A stretch of DNA of 13,048 nt from Mesoaciditogaceae bacterium (lineage in GTDB: Bacteria; Thermotogota; Thermotogae; Mesoaciditogales; Mesoaciditogaceae). The stretch lies in the NCBI GenBank assembly GCA_015486145.1, contig WFSH01000214.1, positions 1 to 13,048 on the forward strand. The letters are read 5' to 3'. The translations under genes were made by a program, and so were the position numbers. A model generated the notes under the pieces. It had not been told where the DNA came from, did not search any database, and saw only the letters and a program-made list of their open reading frames with translations. Positions 1 to 6,966 of this stretch are shown here, piece by piece; the first letter of the stretch is position 1, and every line of letters starts with the position of its first letter.

Positions 1-957
1 AGTGATTCAGAGAAGCGAGACAGAATTATTGAACACATAATAGATGTCGTGGGATTGGAGGGGTTTGAAGATGTTTATCCAAAAGAATTGTCTGGTGGAA
101 TGAAACAACGCGTGGGAATTGCGAGGGCACTCGTTTCAAACCCAGAAGTGCTCTGCATGGACGAACCATTCAGTGCCCTTGATGCCTTAACTTCTGAGAA
201 CCTTAGAGAAGAAGTGCTTGATTTCTGGTCTGAGGGTACCACGGGATTGTCAAACATATTAATCGTGACTCACAACATAAATGAGGCCGTGTACATGGCA
301 GACGAAATATTCGTCCTTGCTTCCAACCCTGGAAGCATAAAAGCGATATATCACAATTCGTTGCCTTTTCCGAGGGATCAGAAGTCGTCGGAATTTTTGA
401 ATACCGTTGACATGATATACAACATACTAACTCAGAATATAATGCCCGACGTTCCAAAGGCTAAAATATACGAAAAAATTGCCCCCATACCACTGGTCAG
501 CGTGAGTGAAATCATTGGTTTACTCGAAGTTTTGGATGATAACAAGGGTAGGCTTGAATTGTTTGAATTATCCGATCGCATAAAACGAGATTTTGGGAAA
601 ACCATTTCCATAGCTTTGGCGGCAGAGATGCTTGGATTTGTAGACACCCCCCGTCACGATGTGATATTCACCGCACTCGGGAAAAAATTTCTCAACGCAG
701 ATGTTAATGAGAGAAAGCTCATATTTAAAGATCAGATATTAAAAATTCCAATTATAAGATCAGTTGTGGATCTCGTGAATCAAAATGAAGATGGCGTGAT
801 CACACGTGAAGAGTGCGAGGATTTTTTAGCGGATAGGTTACCCAACGAACGGCCTGAGGAATTATTTGAAACCATCGTCAACTTTACTCTGTATGCGGAA
901 TTGTTGGATTATGATTCGAGAGATGAAGAGCTCTCTCTGATAATAGAAAATGTTTGA
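1..957 (+). CDS. ABC transporter ATP-binding protein (nitrate/sulfonate/taurine type) with C-terminal AAA-associated domain, 5' partial
   Basis: The reading frame is open from base 1, so the gene begins upstream of the window; 318 residues are visible. Seen, numbering from the first visible codon: signature motif LSGGMKQR (30-37), Walker B VLCMDEP (50-56), D-loop SALD (58-61) and H-loop histidine 91 in VTHN. Walker A and the Q-loop lie outside the window. After the nucleotide-binding domain, about 160 residues (roughly 155-318) look like the AAA-associated C-terminal domain found on some NitT/TauT-family ATPases, with VSEIIGLLE near its start. Known for the family: the ATPase energises import of small anions or organic solutes with a permease and a solute-binding protein, usually encoded nearby. 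Those partners are not in view, so the substrate is unknown. The stop codon overlaps the ribosome-binding site of ahcY, which suggests co-transcription. Confidence 0.9.
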   Translation, partial: SDSEKRDRIIEHIIDVVGLEGFEDVYPKELSGGMKQRVGIARALVSNPEVLCMDEPFSALDALTSENLREEVLDFWSEGTTGLSNILIVTHNINEAVYMADEIFVLASNPGSIKAIYHNSLPFPRDQKSSEFLNTVDMIYNILTQNIMPDVPKAKIYEKIAPIPLVSVSEIIGLLEVLDDNKGRLELFELSDRIKRDFGKTISIALAAEMLGFVDTPRHDVIFTALGKKFLNADVNERKLIFKDQILKIPIIRSVVDLVNQNEDGVITREECEDFLADRLPNERPEELFETIVNFTLYAELLDYDSRDEELSLIIENV

Positions 958-963
958 AGGAGG
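957..963 (+). promoter_or_regulatory. Shine-Dalgarno sequence that fixes the ahcY start
   Basis: AAGGAGG sits 7 bases before ATG 971. The earlier in-frame ATG at 950 overlaps the preceding stop codon, has no such site and would add seven residues (MFEGGIC) that encode the Shine-Dalgarno itself. ATG 971 is therefore the better start. Confidence 0.9.
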
Positions 964-970
964 CATTTGT

Positions 971-2179
971 ATGGACTTAGGAAGTGCGAAATTGGATTGG
1001 GTTGCCCAAAGGATGAGCGTGATCAACTCACTGGTTGAAAAGTATGAAAAAGATCAACCTTTAAGGGGTGTCAAAGTTGCGGTTTCCGTGCATTTGGAAG
1101 CTAAAACAGGGTATCTTGCTCTTTCTATCGCTAAGCTCGGTGCTGACGTATCGGTTACGGGGTCAAATCCCCTAAGTACCCAAGATGAGATAGTTTCGGA
1201 GTTAAAGCGCAGAGGTCTCAGGGTAAATGCTCGGCGTACGCATGACCTTAACGTTTACAAAGAGAATTTGGATACCACTCTTGATTTTGAACCCAACGTT
1301 ATTGTAGATGATGGTGCCGATCTAACCGTGACACTTCACGAGAAAAGGAAAGATTTGCTTAAAAATGTTTGGGGTGTTTGTGAAGAAACCACGACAGGTG
1401 TGAAAAGAATAAAGGCACTTGAGAATTCTGGCAAATTGCGCGTGCCAGCCATCGCGGTTAACGATGCCAAAACTAAACATCTGTTTGATAATCGATATGG
1501 AACGGGCCAGTCGGTTTGGGATTCTATCATTAGAAACACCAACATGAATATTGCGGAAAAGATCGTGGTAGTTTCGGGTTATGGTTGGTGTGGGAAAGGT
1601 GTTGCCATGCGTGCAAAAGGGCTAGGAGCTCGCGTGATAGTTACTGAAATTGATGCTGTTAAATCTTTAGAAGCCATCATGGATGGATTTAACGTTATGC
1701 CCATGAGAGAAGCGGCACGAATAGGCGACATGTTTGTAACCGTCACGGGAAATGCGTCTGTGATACGTGAAGAGCATTTTAAGCTGATGAAAGACGGTGC
1801 CATTCTTACCAATGCAGGTCATTTTAACGTGGAAGTTTCAGTGGCCGATCTTGAAAGAATAAGCACTTCAAAGCGTGAAGTTAGACCTAACATAACAGAA
1901 TACACGGTTAACGGGAAAAGACTTTATCTCATAGCTGAAGGCAGGCTTGTTAACCTGGCGGCTGCGGATGGACATCCAATCGAAATAATGGATCTGTCAT
2001 TTGCGGTACAGCTTCTCAGCGTTATGAAAATCGTTCGTGATCATGAAAACATGGAGCCGAGGATGTATCCAGTTCCAAGCGAGATCGATGATGAAATTGC
2101 AAAAACCAAACTTAAACTCCTCGGAATCACTATTGATTCGTTAACGAATGAACAAAGAAAGTATTTGCAAAGTTGGTAG
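971..2179 (+). CDS. ahcY: S-adenosylhomocysteine hydrolase (adenosylhomocysteinase), short thermophile type
   Basis: Cytoplasmic NAD-dependent enzyme that reversibly splits S-adenosylhomocysteine into adenosine and homocysteine, removing the product inhibitor of SAM-dependent methylation. Seen in the 402-residue product: HLEAKT (41-46), GSNPLSTQD (64-72), DDGAD (113-117), EETTTG (138-143), NDAKTK (164-169, which contributes substrate-site residues in the family), DNRYGTGQS (173-181), the NAD-binding Rossmann loop GYGWCGKG (203-210), NAGHFNVE (281-288) and the ADGHP segment near 331-335. It is shorter than typical 430-470 residue bacterial or eukaryotic enzymes and ends at RKYLQSW without the long C-terminal tail. 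From memory this matches the Thermotoga maritima enzyme closely in motifs and ending. It lies 13 bases after the ABC ATPase stop, probably in the same transcript. All key motifs are intact. Confidence 0.97.
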   Translation: MDLGSAKLDWVAQRMSVINSLVEKYEKDQPLRGVKVAVSVHLEAKTGYLALSIAKLGADVSVTGSNPLSTQDEIVSELKRRGLRVNARRTHDLNVYKENLDTTLDFEPNVIVDDGADLTVTLHEKRKDLLKNVWGVCEETTTGVKRIKALENSGKLRVPAIAVNDAKTKHLFDNRYGTGQSVWDSIIRNTNMNIAEKIVVVSGYGWCGKGVAMRAKGLGARVIVTEIDAVKSLEAIMDGFNVMPMREAARIGDMFVTVTGNASVIREEHFKLMKDGAILTNAGHFNVEVSVADLERISTSKREVRPNITEYTVNGKRLYLIAEGRLVNLAAADGHPIEIMDLSFAVQLLSVMKIVRDHENMEPRMYPVPSEIDDEIAKTKLKLLGITIDSLTNEQRKYLQSW

Positions 2180-2224
2180 AAACTCGTCCTTGAGTGTTTG
2201 AGCGTGTTTCATTTTTTGAATTGT

Positions 2225-2408
2225 GTCATTCTGACTTGATTCAGTATCTCAACTCACCTTGTTAGTTGCTTGGAGATCCTGAATAGTTCCTGCGGAACTT
2301 TCAGGATGACAACGTGGATAATTCAGCAACCCTTTGTACGGGCAATTCATGAATTGCCTCTACGAAATCAAAAAACAATGAGCTCATATGTCCTGACAGT
2401 ACTTCGAA
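2225..2408 (+). repeat. Interspersed structured repeat, left copy
   Basis: Bases 2273-2408 match the reverse complement of 12628-12763 over 136 positions without gaps, with 12 mismatches by hand alignment (about 91%). Further similarity (GTCATT...ATCTC) extends left to 2225 with a more variable core. The copy contains an imperfect long inverted repeat (GTCATTCTGA at 2225 against TCAGGATGAC ending at 2310), a 12-bp bulged hairpin (CCTGAA-t-AGTTCC / GGAACTTTCAGG, 2278-2305) and a perfect 18-bp palindrome. No ORF in it looks real. It resembles a small non-autonomous palindromic element; the class is not recognised. Confidence 0.85.
2341..2358. repeat. Perfect 18-bp palindrome inside the repeat
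   Basis: GGCAATTCATGAATTGCC reads identically on both strands. It is unchanged in the second copy at 12678-12695 even though neighbouring positions differ, so it is a conserved core of the element. It could be a protein-binding site or an RNA hairpin. Confidence 0.9.
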
Positions 2409-2421
2409 AAAAATTACATTG

Positions 2422-2438
2422 ACCGCTTGTAAAGCGGT
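2422..2438. repeat. Short hairpin (7-bp stem) outside the main repeat
   Basis: ACCGCTT-GTA-AAGCGGT forms a perfect 7-bp stem with a 3-base loop just downstream of the repeat. No T-run follows, so it is not a convincing intrinsic terminator. It may be another repeat fragment. Confidence 0.5.
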
Positions 2439-2535
2439 ACTAAAATGTTAAAGCATGCTGTTATTTGAAGTATGTTATCCACACAATCTCGAAGAGATCT
2501 AAATTTTTTCGTCTGGGATGTATAAAAAAATTGAC

Positions 2536-2564
2536 TTGACATTCACAATTTTTGATCTTATAAT
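2536..2564 (+). promoter_or_regulatory. Full-consensus sigma-70-type promoter for the envelope gene cluster
   Basis: TTGACA at 2536-2541 and TATAAT at 2559-2564 are separated by exactly 17 bases, matching consensus at every hexamer position. Transcription would start near 2571, giving a leader of about 115 bases before the ATG at 2688. It faces the five-gene cluster, and no better candidate lies between ahcY and that cluster. This predicts strong constitutive transcription unless modified by the leader. Confidence 0.85.
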
Positions 2565-2607
2565 TTTGTGTTCGTTACTTGAAGCTTAAGAACCAAAAAG
2601 GAGAAAA

Positions 2608-2628
2608 ATGTTTTTTCAAAAGGGATAA
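2608..2628 (+). other. Possible leader micro-ORF (MFFQKG)
   Basis: AAGGAG at 2599-2604 is placed 3 bases before ATG TTT TTT CAA AAG GGA TAA, inside the 5' leader of the cluster. The ATG has a better Shine-Dalgarno sequence than the ATG of the first large gene at 2688. Further tiny start-stop units follow at 2633-2661. A role in translation control is inference; short ORFs arise easily by chance. Confidence 0.3.
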
Positions 2629-2687
2629 CACGTGAAGAAATAATGAGATGAATTGAGATATTCAAAAAAGGGGGGCAGACGTAGAAA

Positions 2688-4829
2688 ATGGATAATTCTT
2701 CGAATATTTGGTTATTTATCGGTGTTATATTTTTGACAACGGTAGTTGGTTTTTTTTCCATGGCGCTTTTCTCTGTTCAAGTTCCCACGGATATCACGAC
2801 CACTTTTGTTACTTCTAGTGAAATATCCCTATCTTGGAAAGGAAAGGGTACCTTTTTAATTTACCGTTCAATTGATGATGGAAAATTTCGAGAGATTGCT
2901 GAAACTTCTTCGAATCATTTTTTAGATAAATCTTTGAAACCCGACACGACTTATCGTTATTTTTTAAAAACAAAGTATCTTTTTTTCACTTCAAAGCCTT
3001 CAAAAATTTTTTCAGTTACAACCAAATATGATGTTTGTGGTTATGTGCGATCTTATACTGGGAAGGGTATCTCTAATGTACAAATACTCGTCGAGAATCA
3101 TAATGAATACACTACTTCAGATTCAAAAGGTTACTGGTGTTTGAAAAATTTATCGGGTAGTAATGATATAATGGCTTTTAAAAAGAGATACATTTTTTCT
3201 CCAAAAGACAAAATAATAAATGGCCCTGAAGAGAATGTAATTTTTAACGCTACACTTATAAATAAGCCCCCGAATTTCCCGAAAATTCTAAATCCAGCCA
3301 ACAATGCGAGTAATTTAAGTACTTCTTTAACCTTGAAATGGAAATGTTCGGATCCAAACGGCGATCGGTTAAAATATACCGTATATTTTGGTAAAGGGCA
3401 TACCTTGGAAGCTGTTGCCACTTCTATTTCTTCCACATTTTTTGAAATCAAACATCTAAATTATGGAACTACTTATCATTGGAGAATAGAGGCTTTTGAT
3501 CCTTATGGAGCAAGTAGTAAAAGTGAGATTTGGACTTTTACGACAAGATTTTATAACGTTTCTGGGAGGGTTACTTATGGCAAAAACAAAAATGAAGGGC
3601 TTAAAGATGTAAAGGTGTCAATTAATGGAACGAAAGCAGTTTTTACAAGTAAGAATGGATATTTTTCAATTGGATCTCTCAGAAGTTCGAATCTTGTTAA
3701 AGCTTATAAAAAAGGTTGGAATTTCTCTCCAAAAGTCATGAGAGTTGATGGCCCATCTTCAAGGATCAATTTTTTTGGCAAACCTATTGATGGAACGATT
3801 TTATGGAAAATATTAAATACCCAATTTGTCTTTTCTAGTCCGGCACTTTCAAAGAACGGCATTTTATATTTCGGTACGCTCGATGGAAATTTTTATGCCA
3901 TAAATCCAGAAGGAAAGGTGTTGTGGAAATTTTCAACTGGTCGATGGATATGGTCGAGTCCAGCAATTGGAAAGGACGGAACTATTTATTTTGCATCTGA
4001 TGATGGATTTATCTATGCTTTGTATCAGAACGGAAAAGAGAAATGGAAGCGTATTTTGAATGGTCTTTCTTTTTCAAGTCCAGCAGTTGATGAAAATGAA
4101 AATGTGTATATAGGAAATAAAAGTGGAGATTTTTATTCAATGGATAAATCGGGTAAGATAAGGTGGGTTAAAGATTTAAATGGGGAAATAAATTCAAGTC
4201 CAGCTATAGGAGAAGATGAAACCATTTACATAGGCACCGAGAAAGGAATGCTGTATGCTATATCAATTGATGGAACTGTCAAATGGAAATATAAGGCAGG
4301 CGGTGGGATTTTTTCGAGCCCAGCTATAGGAGAAGATGGAAACATATATTTTTGCTCTTCTGATGGATATCTTCATGCCTTGAAACAAAATGGAATTGAA
4401 AAATGGAAAATCAAGGTTGGTAGGGATATTTATGCCAGCCCAATTATTGATAAAAATGGAAACATTTATGTTGGATCCGACAATGGATTTTTGTATGCTG
4501 TGGGCAAAAATGGAGAAATTAAATGGAAATTTAAAGTGGGAGATATGATAGTTTCTACACCTGTCATAGGCAAAAATGGAATTATTTATGTGTGTTCAAA
4601 AAATGGGTTTTTGTACGCTGTGAGTGAAAATGGACGTGAAATCTGGTTTAAAAGGTTAAAAGGTATGTTATTTTATTCAAGTCCAAATATATCTTCGAAA
4701 GGGGTGATGTATTTAGGAACGTTCGGAGTCTTTGCAATTCAAACAGATAGTTTTGGAATGGGAGGAATATGGCCCAAATTTAGGTTGAATTCACAGAATA
4801 CGTCTGATTTCCGATTGAAAAAAAGGTAA
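2688..4829 (+). CDS. Membrane-anchored extracytoplasmic protein with FnIII, carboxypeptidase-regulatory-like and eight-bladed PQQ-type beta-propeller domains
   Basis: The 713-residue protein begins with a hydrophobic segment (residues 7-30) without a clear cleavage site, so it is probably tethered to the cytoplasmic membrane with the rest outside. Domains in order: FnIII-like (about 33-112); a carboxypeptidase-regulatory-like beta-sandwich (about 114-190, CGYVRSYTGKGISNVQI); a second FnIII-like domain (about 194-287, TYHWRIEAFD); a second regulatory-like sandwich (about 289-365, VSGRVTYG); then eight propeller repeats. Each repeat carries an SSPAIGKDG..IY.....G..YA....G...W pattern. The SSP motif (or its variants) falls at residues 383, 423, 463, 503, 543, 583, 623 and 664, almost exactly every 40 residues. 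Known for such propellers: they mostly act as scaffolds or binding surfaces, and quinone-enzyme residues are not evident here. ATG 2688 has only a weak G-rich Shine-Dalgarno (2670-2675, 12 bases away). The next gene starts 15 bases after the stop. Function unknown. Confidence 0.85.
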   Translation: MDNSSNIWLFIGVIFLTTVVGFFSMALFSVQVPTDITTTFVTSSEISLSWKGKGTFLIYRSIDDGKFREIAETSSNHFLDKSLKPDTTYRYFLKTKYLFFTSKPSKIFSVTTKYDVCGYVRSYTGKGISNVQILVENHNEYTTSDSKGYWCLKNLSGSNDIMAFKKRYIFSPKDKIINGPEENVIFNATLINKPPNFPKILNPANNASNLSTSLTLKWKCSDPNGDRLKYTVYFGKGHTLEAVATSISSTFFEIKHLNYGTTYHWRIEAFDPYGASSKSEIWTFTTRFYNVSGRVTYGKNKNEGLKDVKVSINGTKAVFTSKNGYFSIGSLRSSNLVKAYKKGWNFSPKVMRVDGPSSRINFFGKPIDGTILWKILNTQFVFSSPALSKNGILYFGTLDGNFYAINPEGKVLWKFSTGRWIWSSPAIGKDGTIYFASDDGFIYALYQNGKEKWKRILNGLSFSSPAVDENENVYIGNKSGDFYSMDKSGKIRWVKDLNGEINSSPAIGEDETIYIGTEKGMLYAISIDGTVKWKYKAGGGIFSSPAIGEDGNIYFCSSDGYLHALKQNGIEKWKIKVGRDIYASPIIDKNGNIYVGSDNGFLYAVGKNGEIKWKFKVGDMIVSTPVIGKNGIIYVCSKNGFLYAVSENGREIWFKRLKGMLFYSSPNISSKGVMYLGTFGVFAIQTDSFGMGGIWPKFRLNSQNTSDFRLKKR

Positions 4830-4844
4830 AGGGAGGGAAAGAGT

Positions 4845-6902
4845 ATGAAAAAGTTTTTGATTACTTTTGTGATTTTAACTTTAACCATGGCGGTGCTTGC
4901 CTTGGCTCTTAACGTGCCTCGTCAGCAGTTACTTTTCTTTAATATTGGAAAATCTCTTGAAAATGCGACAAATGTTTCTACCGAGGTGGCTAACATTTTG
5001 AATGTTTCAGTTCTTAACGATCTTGATCCGGAAACAAACGTTCCAGATATATCGACGCGTTTTAATTACAACTTTTATCCTGACTCACCCATTTATGCGG
5101 TAGAATTGTCTGTTATAGCGTCAAAATACCTTGGGATTGAAAAAAGTGTTTTGAAGGCTTATCCTCTTGAGGCTCCAACATTTACTGATATAGAAAGTGT
5201 TTTAACGCAGAAATATCAAAATAAAAATTACGATTTTTCGAGAGATTTTGGATATTTCGAGTATGTGAATGATTATATGAAAAGAGTCATAGATTATCCT
5301 CTATTTGATAAAAATGTGGGGCCTTTAACGTTGTTGACTAAAGCAGAAGTCATAAAAGCTCTTGTTCGACTTTTTGCCGCCAAAACTCAAGACGTTTCCA
5401 TGGTTAAATTGGCTGAAACTCTTTCAAAAAGATTTTCTTCCAATCCAAAATCTGGTATTGTGAATCCTAAAGATGTGGGTTATATAAGTGTATTTGAGAT
5501 GTACTTTTTCAGTAATGAAAAGGGTAAACTTGTTCCGTTGATCGATCTGCCAATTTTTACTCAGGATAATAAATTAAACCCCAACAGCTTGGCATCAAGA
5601 TGGTGGACAATTGCACTATCAACAATGATATGTTTTGAAAAGAAAGTAAATGTTTCTTCAAATCCAAAGTTGTTGGTACCTGTGAGAACGTTTAACAATT
5701 TCATGACATATGTTTCTTATAAAAACTTGGGGTACAACATATTCGTGCTATCGCTTCCTCAAATGAAAAAGGGGATAGTGAAATCTATAAAGGCAAGTTT
5801 AGCTGATCCAGCTGTGTTTGCCGTTAATATGAAAGATGGAAAAGATGTTGTAGGATTGGATAATACCCAAGTAACCGTTAACAGCACGATAATAGAACCA
5901 AATGGTAATCCAATAACTACCTCAAAAACATACATAGGAAGGGATTTTGTGGGTTATTTTAATTCCCTTCCTGATTTTCCGAAAGTTTTAAAAATTGTAA
6001 ATAAAGTTGAAACTGGGAAATTGATGAGCAGTGGTAAAAATTATTACTTGGAAATTAACGGTAAAAAAGTCTCCCTACCAGAAGATTCCACGGTTGAAGT
6101 GATAGAACTTAAGGTTGGAAAGAGCAATGAGCTCATAAAACTGTATAAAACAAGTGATTTTAGTGAATTGATCAACACCAGTTCGGACATAACGATTCAG
6201 AAAAGGGAATCTTTTAGAATAAGTGAGATAGGTCAACAGCTAAAGGGAATAAGAGTTAGAGTTCCTGTTGAAATAAAAGAATACAGCAATAAAAACGAGA
6301 GCAAAATGGATTTTGAAAATGCTGGGATCATGTACTATCCGGTTGTTGATAGACTTAACTTAGAAAGGAAAATGGCAACTTTGGGAAGTATTGAGAAATT
6401 CAATGTTCTTTACAAAGATGGGGCATACGACGTGAACAGTTTGGATAAAGTGAATTTTGTAAAATATTGGAGAGACGTTGCGAGAGAACTTGAGAATTTG
6501 AATCTTCCTTCTACAGCAGTTATAAGTGGGAAAATACGGTTTGACATACACAAGAAAATAAAAAGTGGTAGCAATTTCGAGTATAAAACTGCACATGCAA
6601 CTATATGGGAAATATACGTTGGAAAGTTAGTTTCGTTCGAACCAGCATCGTACCAAATGTTTACACAGGCTTATGTCAAAGCTTTGCCGTATTCTAAAAA
6701 TGCTCAAGCGTATATCACGTTTAAAAATGGGAAATCTAAATACTACAGTAATTTTCAAGATGCTGTAAATGATCTTTATACCACTCAAAATGGAGCTCAA
6801 GTTCTTAGGAACATAGCTTTGTGGCTCCAATTTACCGTTGTTAAAAACAAAGAAGGTGGCACTTCTTACAAAGTTGATTACATTATAGGAAAAGAGTTGT
6901 AA
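4845..6902 (+). CDS. Secreted protein of unknown family, possible degenerate S-layer-homology-like segment
   Basis: The 685-residue product starts with a typical cleavable signal peptide: MKK, a hydrophobic core at about 4-20, and a likely signal peptidase I site after ALA at residue 21. ATG 4845 is preceded by a good GGGAGG Shine-Dalgarno 7 bases away. I do not recognise the family. Residues about 75-180 have the spacing of S-layer-homology motifs (FYPDSPIYAVELSVIASKYLG, then FTDI..., then LTKAEVIKALVRLF), but the match is loose and is inference only. The rest is mostly polar with alternating beta-like segments and one cysteine (263). There are no evident catalytic motifs and no C-terminal membrane anchor. 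It lies 15 bases after the propeller gene, so it is surely co-transcribed with it. A strong terminator follows, which suggests these first two products are made in excess over those downstream. A structural envelope protein is plausible. Confidence 0.8.
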   Translation: MKKFLITFVILTLTMAVLALALNVPRQQLLFFNIGKSLENATNVSTEVANILNVSVLNDLDPETNVPDISTRFNYNFYPDSPIYAVELSVIASKYLGIEKSVLKAYPLEAPTFTDIESVLTQKYQNKNYDFSRDFGYFEYVNDYMKRVIDYPLFDKNVGPLTLLTKAEVIKALVRLFAAKTQDVSMVKLAETLSKRFSSNPKSGIVNPKDVGYISVFEMYFFSNEKGKLVPLIDLPIFTQDNKLNPNSLASRWWTIALSTMICFEKKVNVSSNPKLLVPVRTFNNFMTYVSYKNLGYNIFVLSLPQMKKGIVKSIKASLADPAVFAVNMKDGKDVVGLDNTQVTVNSTIIEPNGNPITTSKTYIGRDFVGYFNSLPDFPKVLKIVNKVETGKLMSSGKNYYLEINGKKVSLPEDSTVEVIELKVGKSNELIKLYKTSDFSELINTSSDITIQKRESFRISEIGQQLKGIRVRVPVEIKEYSNKNESKMDFENAGIMYYPVVDRLNLERKMATLGSIEKFNVLYKDGAYDVNSLDKVNFVKYWRDVARELENLNLPSTAVISGKIRFDIHKKIKSGSNFEYKTAHATIWEIYVGKLVSFEPASYQMFTQAYVKALPYSKNAQAYITFKNGKSKYYSNFQDAVNDLYTTQNGAQVLRNIALWLQFTVVKNKEGGTSYKVDYIIGKEL

Positions 6903-6919
6903 GGTGGTAAAGTTTCGAG

Positions 6920-6946
6920 CAGGTAGCGGTAACGCTACCTGTTTTT
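6920..6946 (+). terminator. Intrinsic terminator inside the gene cluster
   Basis: A perfect 9-bp GC-rich stem (CAGGTAGCG / CGCTACCTG) with a GTAA tetraloop is followed directly by TTTTT. Flanking GTTTC and GAAAC can extend the structure. Only about 20 bases separate it from the start of the next gene, leaving no room for a separate promoter there, so readthrough must supply the downstream genes. Confidence 0.92.
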
Positions 6947-6966
6947 GAAACAAAGGGGGAAAAGAA

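Noticed and set aside
950..970. Earlier ATG for ahcY at 950
   Set aside because: It would translate the Shine-Dalgarno sequence and overlap the ABC stop codon; ATG 971 has ideal spacing.
2180..2222. Possible intrinsic terminator after ahcY
   Set aside because: Only weak pairing (AACTC with GAGT) before a T-run at 2212; the stem is too short and AT-rich to call.
2225..2408. CRISPR array or tandem repeat
   Set aside because: Only one unit here and one inverted unit 10 kb away; no regular spacers.
2688..4829. PQQ-dependent dehydrogenase or BamB outer-membrane assembly factor
   Set aside because: The propeller blades resemble these families, but quinone/calcium-binding residues were not seen, and the FnIII and regulatory-like N-terminal domains with a signal anchor do not fit BamB.
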